Below, piece by piece: positions 30,933 to 36,077 of a stretch of DNA of 36,077 nucleotides (the first letter of the stretch is position 1; every line of letters begins with the position of its first letter). A program made the position numbers and the translations under genes. The stretch lies in assembly GCA_016928095.1 (NCBI GenBank), contig JAFGLL010000050.1, forward strand, positions 1 to 36,077, read 5' to 3'. This DNA comes from Thermoplasmatota archaeon. Lineage in GTDB: Archaea; Thermoplasmatota; Penumbrarchaeia; Penumbrarchaeales; Penumbrarchaeaceae. Under the pieces are notes generated by a model that was not told where the DNA came from, did no database searches, and saw only the letters and a list, made by a program, of their open reading frames with translations.

Positions 30933-32254
30933 TGCAACTGGACAGACTGACCAGGAGATGGGCTAGGAACGTTTTAACCGTTATAGCGATAGCCATATCT
31001 TTCTCAATGTTACTCTCTCTATCCTCGGTCTCTCTCGGTATGTACAGGGCCTCAGAGGAGAGGCTGGCGGGGTCACCACGTGATATCGTGATATCATCCC
31101 TGGGACTGCAACCCAGCATAGAGAACTCTCACCTGGTGTCCCTGGAACTGAAGAAGGACCGGAACCTGTCCGCAGTGATGCCTTTATTGACGGTCATCGG
31201 TCGTCTGGGCATCGACAAGGACCACGAGAGGACCCTGAATGTCGGTGACAGGATCTCACAAAATGAGGGGATCGAGACCGTTACGGTTGGCATGGTCGGA
31301 ATAGTCCCTGACATGGCAAGGGATTTCATGGGTGACCAGAACGAGCTGTTCATCAGATCCGACCACCTTCGCTTCGATGGATGGTTCTCCGAGGGGGAGG
31401 ATCCGTTCTACAGATCGGCCTATCGAGAGAACTGGACGGGAGAACTCATCCTGGACGAGAACCTCCTTGAGGAACATGACCTTGACCATGGGGACAAGGT
31501 ATACCATGTGAACGGTACCGGGCAGGTATCCGCGGTCTATACCATAATCGGCGGTGTCAGGACCTCCCTTATCGGTGCAGGTCTCAGTTCTGAGCTCCTT
31601 GGAGGGATAGGGATAGTAAACCTTGGAGAGCTACAGTTGGCCACCGGAAACCATGAGAGGGACACTTCAGAAGGTAAAAGCGTGGACCTGGGCAATGCCA
31701 TCTACTTGGAGATTGATGAGAGGGTCGTGTCCTCCGAGGAAAAACGGCAGATCTCCATGATGCTCGAATCGAGATTCCCGGGTCTTGAAGTAACCTCAAA
31801 GGAATCACGTCTCTACAGTATCGATGAGGAAATCCTGATCCTGGAGGTCTTTGCTGTTTCTGCGGCGGCGGCCACCATATCCATCGGTATCCTTTTTTTG
31901 TCATCAATAATGATCATCGATGTCGAGGACCGGCGAATGGAGATATCCATAATGAGGGCTATAGGCATATCCAGACGGACCATCTTCATTCAAACGGTCA
32001 GGGATTCGCTGGTATTATCCAGCCTGGGCGCTCTTATCGGACTGGTTCCCGGTTGGATGGGTTCGGGTCTTCTTGATACTTTCCTTCGTGACCTTTACGG
32101 ATTGAACATCTCTTTTTCCAGTTTCGAGCCGTTGGTATTCCTGGGAAGCATCTCCTATCTTCTTATCCTGACCTCGCTCTTCTCCATTTTACCGGCTGTG
32201 AGGGCATCCAATATCATGCCTAGGTCCGATCTCAGATACCAACCCCATGGATAA
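30932..32254 (+). CDS. FtsX/MacB-like ABC transporter permease 2
   Basis: A 440-residue permease of the same architecture: MQLDRLTRRWARNVLTVIAI starts the first helix, a large extracellular domain follows, then EVFAVSAAAATISIGILFLS, the coupling segment DRRMEISIMRAIGISRRTIF, and two further helices. The open frame extends to 30560, but ATG 30932 overlaps the stop of permease 1 and is preceded by AGGAGGAG, so it is chosen. Two permeases with one ATPase suggest a heterodimeric transporter. Substrate unknown. Confidence 0.88.
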   Translation: MQLDRLTRRWARNVLTVIAIAISFSMLLSLSSVSLGMYRASEERLAGSPRDIVISSLGLQPSIENSHLVSLELKKDRNLSAVMPLLTVIGRLGIDKDHERTLNVGDRISQNEGIETVTVGMVGIVPDMARDFMGDQNELFIRSDHLRFDGWFSEGEDPFYRSAYRENWTGELILDENLLEEHDLDHGDKVYHVNGTGQVSAVYTIIGGVRTSLIGAGLSSELLGGIGIVNLGELQLATGNHERDTSEGKSVDLGNAIYLEIDERVVSSEEKRQISMMLESRFPGLEVTSKESRLYSIDEEILILEVFAVSAAAATISIGILFLSSIMIIDVEDRRMEISIMRAIGISRRTIFIQTVRDSLVLSSLGALIGLVPGWMGSGLLDTFLRDLYGLNISFSSFEPLVFLGSISYLLILTSLFSILPAVRASNIMPRSDLRYQPHG

Positions 32255-32302
32255 TATTATCATTGAACATTGATTACCGTTCAGGCATAGGAGGCAAGGT
32301 CC

Positions 32303-32971
32303 TTGGACATCGAGCTCAGGGGGGTTTCAAGAAGGTTCCGTATGGGTGACACCTACGTACATGCCCTGAGCGATGTTGATCTGATCGTCAAAGGAGGCGA
32401 GATGGTATCGGTCATCGGTCCATCAGGATCGGGAAAGACCACCCTTCTGAACATCATAGGAACACTGGACCGTCCCACGTCAGGTCGTGTCATTATCGGC
32501 GGTGAAGATATCACCGACCTCTCTGAGAGCAGATCGTCGAAGCTCAGGTTGATGCAGTTCGGCTTTATATTTCAGCAGTTCTATCTTCTTCCCACGCTCA
32601 CCGCTTTCCAGAACGTGTACCTTCCCATAAGGGAATCAAGGGGGCCCGGTGGTTCCGGCAGGGAAAAGGCCATGGAATTGCTGGAAACGGTTGGTTTGTC
32701 GCACAGGTCCAGACATCTTCCTTCTCAGCTTTCCGGAGGTGAACAGCAGAGGGTAGCGATCGCAAGGGCCATGGCAAATGACCCTCCGATCATTCTTGCG
32801 GACGAACCCACCGGAGAATTGGATTCTCAAAATTCCAATGTTATCATGGATACGTTAACGGACCTGAACCGGGACAATGGTAAGACCGTGATGATAGTCA
32901 CGCATGATCAGGGTATCGCACGAAGGTCCCACCGGATCGTCAGAATGAAGGATGGAAGGATACTCCATTGA
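32303..32971 (+). CDS. ABC transporter ATPase (LolD/MacB type)
   Basis: A 222-residue ATPase. Walker A is GPSGSGKTT (residues 39-47), Q-loop FIFQQFYLLPTLTA, signature LSGGEQQRVAIARA, Walker B IILADEPTGELD, and H-loop VTHD. The motifs FQQFxLLPTLTA and ADEPTGELD are those of the LolD/MacB family that drives FtsX-type permeases. TTG at 32303 follows GGAGG with 8-base spacing and is the best start; no ATG is available. It forms a transporter with the two preceding permeases. Confidence 0.95.
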   Translation: MDIELRGVSRRFRMGDTYVHALSDVDLIVKGGEMVSVIGPSGSGKTTLLNIIGTLDRPTSGRVIIGGEDITDLSESRSSKLRLMQFGFIFQQFYLLPTLTAFQNVYLPIRESRGPGGSGREKAMELLETVGLSHRSRHLPSQLSGGEQQRVAIARAMANDPPIILADEPTGELDSQNSNVIMDTLTDLNRDNGKTVMIVTHDQGIARRSHRIVRMKDGRILH

Positions 32972-33007
32972 GGTCCGCGATGGCATCGATCAGATCTCAT
33001 TAAGGGA

Positions 33008-33018
33008 AATTTTATATA
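33008..33018 (+). promoter_or_regulatory. TATA box for the FG-GAP protein gene
   Basis: ATTTTATATAC about 115 bp before ATG 33133, giving a leader of about 90 nt. Within it GGATGG/CCATCC (about 33077-33096) can form a short hairpin, and GGAGGT at 33120-33125 is a well-placed Shine-Dalgarno sequence. Confidence 0.4.
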
Positions 33019-33132
33019 CTATGGAAAAAAGGTTCAGATACCTATTAATAAATCCCGATAATAGAAAAGTTTGGTTGGATGGTTCCCGTGCCATCCGAAA
33101 ATAAGGGTTTCAGATAACTGGAGGTATGTTGT

Positions 33133-36077
33133 ATGAGCTTAAAGATAGAGAAAACGCGTTTTTCAAGGATCACGGTCCTATCGGTACTGATGGCCATTAT
33201 CCTGGTCTTCCCTGTTCTCGGGTCTTCCTCGGGTGCTGAGGGTCCAGAACCTTTAATGGCAATAACTGGAGAGGCTCCTGAACCTTTTTTTGGGACTCTT
33301 GATCTGGCCCAGGGGGTCGAGCAGTATCTGGGCGGTACCGGCGAGAGCGATAATCTTGGTTATTCCTTTGATAGTGCCGATATCAACAATGACGGCAAGG
33401 ATGACCTCATCCTTGGTGCTCCCGGATACAACGAGTACAGGGGTGCGGTTTACATCATCCTGGGCGGCAACAAGGACAGGATAATCAGCGCCGATGATGC
33501 GGATATCATAATCGAACATGATGAGATAGAAGCCTTCTTCGGCCTGAGCGTCAAGACAGGCGATGTGAACAACGACGGTTATGTCGACATCGTTGTTTCA
33601 GGTTATCAGAATACGGACTTCGGTCCTTCCGAAGGGGTGGTCAGGTATTCCAAGGTGTTCCTGTTCCTGGGACGTGACGAATGGCCTTCGAGGATGACGA
33701 TATACGATGCGGATTCGGTATATGTGGGAAGCTCGCCGCAACATTCTTTCGGGTGGGGACTCGAGGTCGGTGATATGACCGGGGACGGATATGATGACAT
33801 CATGGTCACCGAGATGAAGGCATGGTCGGCCGCCGGTGCGGAGGAGAGCTCAAGCGGGAAGACGTACGAGTTCTTCGCACAACCCGATGCAGCTGCCGGA
33901 AAGGACACTCAGGTACACATAGGTCAGCCGACCACGAACCAGGGTACCTATACCTATCTGATGACCAATTACGGGACGACGACCTACGGGTATATACAAT
34001 ATGACCTCTCCGAAGTGAAACCCGCCATCGCCGTGGATGATGCCACCCTATCATTCTATCATCAGTATAATGACAACTCTGGAAAGATAGAGCTTCGTAT
34101 CGTGGAAGAGGAGTGGGAGGAGATGACCATGACCTGGAACACCCAGGCGGCCGTATCCGATGACGTTGTTGCTCTTCAGTTACTTAATAAACAAGCCAAC
34201 TGGTTTGATTTCAAGGATGAGAGGATCAACGAGATGATCGCGGATTGGGTGAACGGAAAGATCCCGAACTACGGCATAAGGATAAGTGGTGAGAACGGTG
34301 AGTTCAACAATGCCTATTTCCTTTCAAGCGATAACTCCGCCAATCAACCCAAGATCTGGTTCGAGTATCACAAGGTTTCTGCCGGCGGGTTGAACGGGAC
34401 CGTTTATATGTTCGAAGGCGGTCCGACCATGGCGCCACTCAGGAACGTATCCCTGGGACTGTCTCCTTTAGGTTATGACCGTGTGATAACGAACAAGATG
34501 AATTCCACTGGTTTTGCCCAATCGGACCTTAACCTTGGTGATGTCAATGGTGATGGTTATCAGGACCTCCTCATCGGCTCTGTGGGTATGCAGATGGAAG
34601 GGCCTGCGTCCGGTGGTGCCCAGGTGGTGTTCGGCGGTCAGAACATGCCAGTGGATATCAACCTTCACATCTATCCGCATGTCAACATCACCTCGCTTCC
34701 GAATTTCCAGCTGACCTATATCACAAGTGCGGACATCAACGGGGACGGCATAGACGATATAATCACTACAGCTCCCTATGCTTTCAGCGACATGAGGGGT
34801 GGTTCATTTGCCTTCTATGGCGATCCGCTGTTGAAGACCGGCAAGATCTCCATTACCCAGAACGATTTCATGATACAGGGTCCGATGCCGGAATGGGCTT
34901 TCAATGTTGAGAATGCCGGCGATATCAACAATGACGGGAGGGACGACCTCTGGGTATTCTCCGAGGCCGGCGATGGTTCCAGAAGTGCGATCCCCACCTC
35001 GTTCCTGCTGTACATGAACCAGACGGATGATCTTCCGGACCCCTCGGACTACAATATGAAGTTCCAGCAACCATCCTTCAAGGTTCTTGCGACGGATAAG
35101 AAAAGTGCCATCGGATCCTATCTTAGAAACAGTATGATGACGCTTGATTTTGATGGAGACGGTGCATTGGAGTTCCTGATGTTGGACCCGTGGGGTAAGC
35201 TGGTCACGAATCCCAAGGAATCCGGTGTAGGCTACTTCCACTATGGTTTCAAGAGCGAGGTTCGTGTGGATGAGTTCACAATGCTCGACCTTGACGGTGT
35301 CAATGAGGATATATTGTGCGCGGGCAAGGAGTATCATGTCTATGGTCATATCACTGATACCTGGGCGTTGGAGGATTTCACATCGTTCGATATTTCTTTC
35401 ATATTCCACGGGAAAGGTGTTGAGGGAACGGACGTCAGTTTCAATTGGAACCAGGACCTGATGAGGATGACCGAGAGGTACGACCCCAATGATTGGGCCC
35501 AGATACATTCCAGCGCATTCGTACCCGATGGTGAATTGGGGATGTATGTCTATTTCAATTTCAGTTTCAGGCCCTTCATTCCTACCGAGGACCCTGTGGA
35601 CATGTCGATCGTAGTGACCGGCGGGATCAATCTGGGTGTATCCCTTTCCTACCCTGCGATATTCAGGGTGGAGCAGGACCTTGAGTTCGACGATGAACTA
35701 TCGGTGAATGGTGCGATAAACGGTGAGCTTAACCTTGGCAGCTTCGTCCAACCCGGAGAGACGATCCGTGTGACCGGGGCCAAGGTCGTTTACGAAGGGA
35801 CCGATGCCATTCCTCCCGATGATTATTTTTCGGTGAAGATGAGCGACAATTTCGGTAATATATTCCTGAATTCCTCCTCTTCGGGTATGGACATCCTTTT
35901 CATTTACAAGACCCAGGAGTTCACCGGAAGGGAGGAGATAACTGTCAGTCTAGTGGACCTATTAGGGATAGCACGACAGGCCACCGGTCCAAAGAGCTTC
36001 TTCTATTTCGTGGACGCAGATTTTCCGGACGCTCCGCAGGACCTGGAGGTCAAGGCTGATTCCGATATTGACACCCA
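33133..36077 (+). CDS. giant secreted FG-GAP/beta-propeller protein with DNRLRE-like domain (3' end outside window)
   Basis: At least 981 residues; the frame is open to the window edge. A signal peptide (TVLSVLMAIILVFPVLGSSS) is followed by FG-GAP/VCBS-type repeats: DINNDGKDDLILGAP, DVNNDGYVDIVVSG, DMTGDGYDDIMVTE. Then, at about residues 240-420, an inserted domain of DNRLRE/CBM96 type (YGYIQYDLSEV, WEEMTMTWNTQAAV). More repeats follow: DVNGDGYQDLLIGS, DINGDGIDDIITTAP, DINNDGRDDLWVF, DFDGDGALEFLML. The last 250 residues visible are beta-rich. Such proteins are surface adhesins or S-layer-like; Asp-Gly loops bind Ca. Start ATG is fixed by GGAGGT 7 bases upstream. It may be coregulated with, but has its own promoter separate from, the ABC genes. 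Confidence 0.82.
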   Translation, partial: MSLKIEKTRFSRITVLSVLMAIILVFPVLGSSSGAEGPEPLMAITGEAPEPFFGTLDLAQGVEQYLGGTGESDNLGYSFDSADINNDGKDDLILGAPGYNEYRGAVYIILGGNKDRIISADDADIIIEHDEIEAFFGLSVKTGDVNNDGYVDIVVSGYQNTDFGPSEGVVRYSKVFLFLGRDEWPSRMTIYDADSVYVGSSPQHSFGWGLEVGDMTGDGYDDIMVTEMKAWSAAGAEESSSGKTYEFFAQPDAAAGKDTQVHIGQPTTNQGTYTYLMTNYGTTTYGYIQYDLSEVKPAIAVDDATLSFYHQYNDNSGKIELRIVEEEWEEMTMTWNTQAAVSDDVVALQLLNKQANWFDFKDERINEMIADWVNGKIPNYGIRISGENGEFNNAYFLSSDNSANQPKIWFEYHKVSAGGLNGTVYMFEGGPTMAPLRNVSLGLSPLGYDRVITNKMNSTGFAQSDLNLGDVNGDGYQDLLIGSVGMQMEGPASGGAQVVFGGQNMPVDINLHIYPHVNITSLPNFQLTYITSADINGDGIDDIITTAPYAFSDMRGGSFAFYGDPLLKTGKISITQNDFMIQGPMPEWAFNVENAGDINNDGRDDLWVFSEAGDGSRSAIPTSFLLYMNQTDDLPDPSDYNMKFQQPSFKVLATDKKSAIGSYLRNSMMTLDFDGDGALEFLMLDPWGKLVTNPKESGVGYFHYGFKSEVRVDEFTMLDLDGVNEDILCAGKEYHVYGHITDTWALEDFTSFDISFIFHGKGVEGTDVSFNWNQDLMRMTERYDPNDWAQIHSSAFVPDGELGMYVYFNFSFRPFIPTEDPVDMSIVVTGGINLGVSLSYPAIFRVEQDLEFDDELSVNGAINGELNLGSFVQPGETIRVTGAKVVYEGTDAIPPDDYFSVKMSDNFGNIFLNSSSSGMDILFIYKTQEFTGREEITVSLVDLLGIARQATGPKSFFYFVDADFPDAPQDLEVKADSDIDT

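Overview
The window looks like a chromosome segment from an anaerobic euryarchaeon, most probably a Thermoplasmata-type lineage. Archaeal markers are uS15 followed by a RecJ-like DHH protein and KEOPS Pcc1, an archaeal LSm protein, pilins with the archaeal GVSPVIA class III signal, a DUF92 protein, TATA boxes about 25-35 bp upstream of starts, and tRNA genes. The anaerobic lifestyle is inferred from FprA (F420H2 oxidase family), ferredoxin-fused MinD ATPases, NifX/NifU-type proteins and a radical SAM enzyme. The phylum is an inference; the archaeal assignment is firm.

Layout. (1) 80-5228 (+): a tightly overlapping operon of two NifX-family proteins, two MinD-type ATPases with 2x[4Fe-4S] inserts, a NifU/IscU-like scaffold, a DUF1847 protein, a metallo-beta-lactamase-fold protein and a radical SAM protein, probably for metal/Fe-S cofactor assembly. 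(2) 5253-7167 (-): FprA and a CGGC-domain protein, with a confusing 270-bp cysteine-coding interval between them. (3) 7297-9500: an AT-rich islet holding a winged-helix regulator and a frameshifted AbiEii-like nucleotidyltransferase, bounded by fragments of the 3' end of tRNA-Thr, which lies at its right edge. (4) 9658-11825: uS15-RecJ/DHH-Pcc1. (5) 11898-14810: a small membrane protein and three pilin-like genes on the minus strand. (6) 14921-15682: a possible small gene, tRNA-Arg(GCG), and two successive 150-157-bp units each ending in a copy of the tRNA 3' end. (7) 15700-16374: an SGNH/GDSL hydrolase whose motifs are in circularly permuted order. (8) 16380-19866: LSm, a ten-CxxC zinc-ribbon protein, DUF92 and a bacterial-type phosphoglycerate mutase. 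(9) 20216-36077: a long cell-surface cluster of DUF4129-type giant exoprotein, DUF4350-type protein, MoxR ATPase, DUF58 protein, polytopic protein, two FtsX/MacB-like permeases with their ATPase, and a huge FG-GAP protein running off the window.

How the parts fit. The last 16 kb reads as an envelope module: MoxR-DUF58-DUF4129-DUF4350 is a recurrent chaperone-like gene set, here with Ca-binding-type Asp-rich loops in its two membrane-anchored exoproteins and a MacB/Lol-like ABC system next to it. The most unusual observations are the parallel tRNA-linked units at two unrelated tRNA genes (158, 157 and 150 bp, each with three stem-loops), the circularly permuted GDSL gene beside one of them, and the overlapping cysteine-rich reading frames between FprA and the CGGC protein. 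All calls are from reading the sequence; no searches were run.
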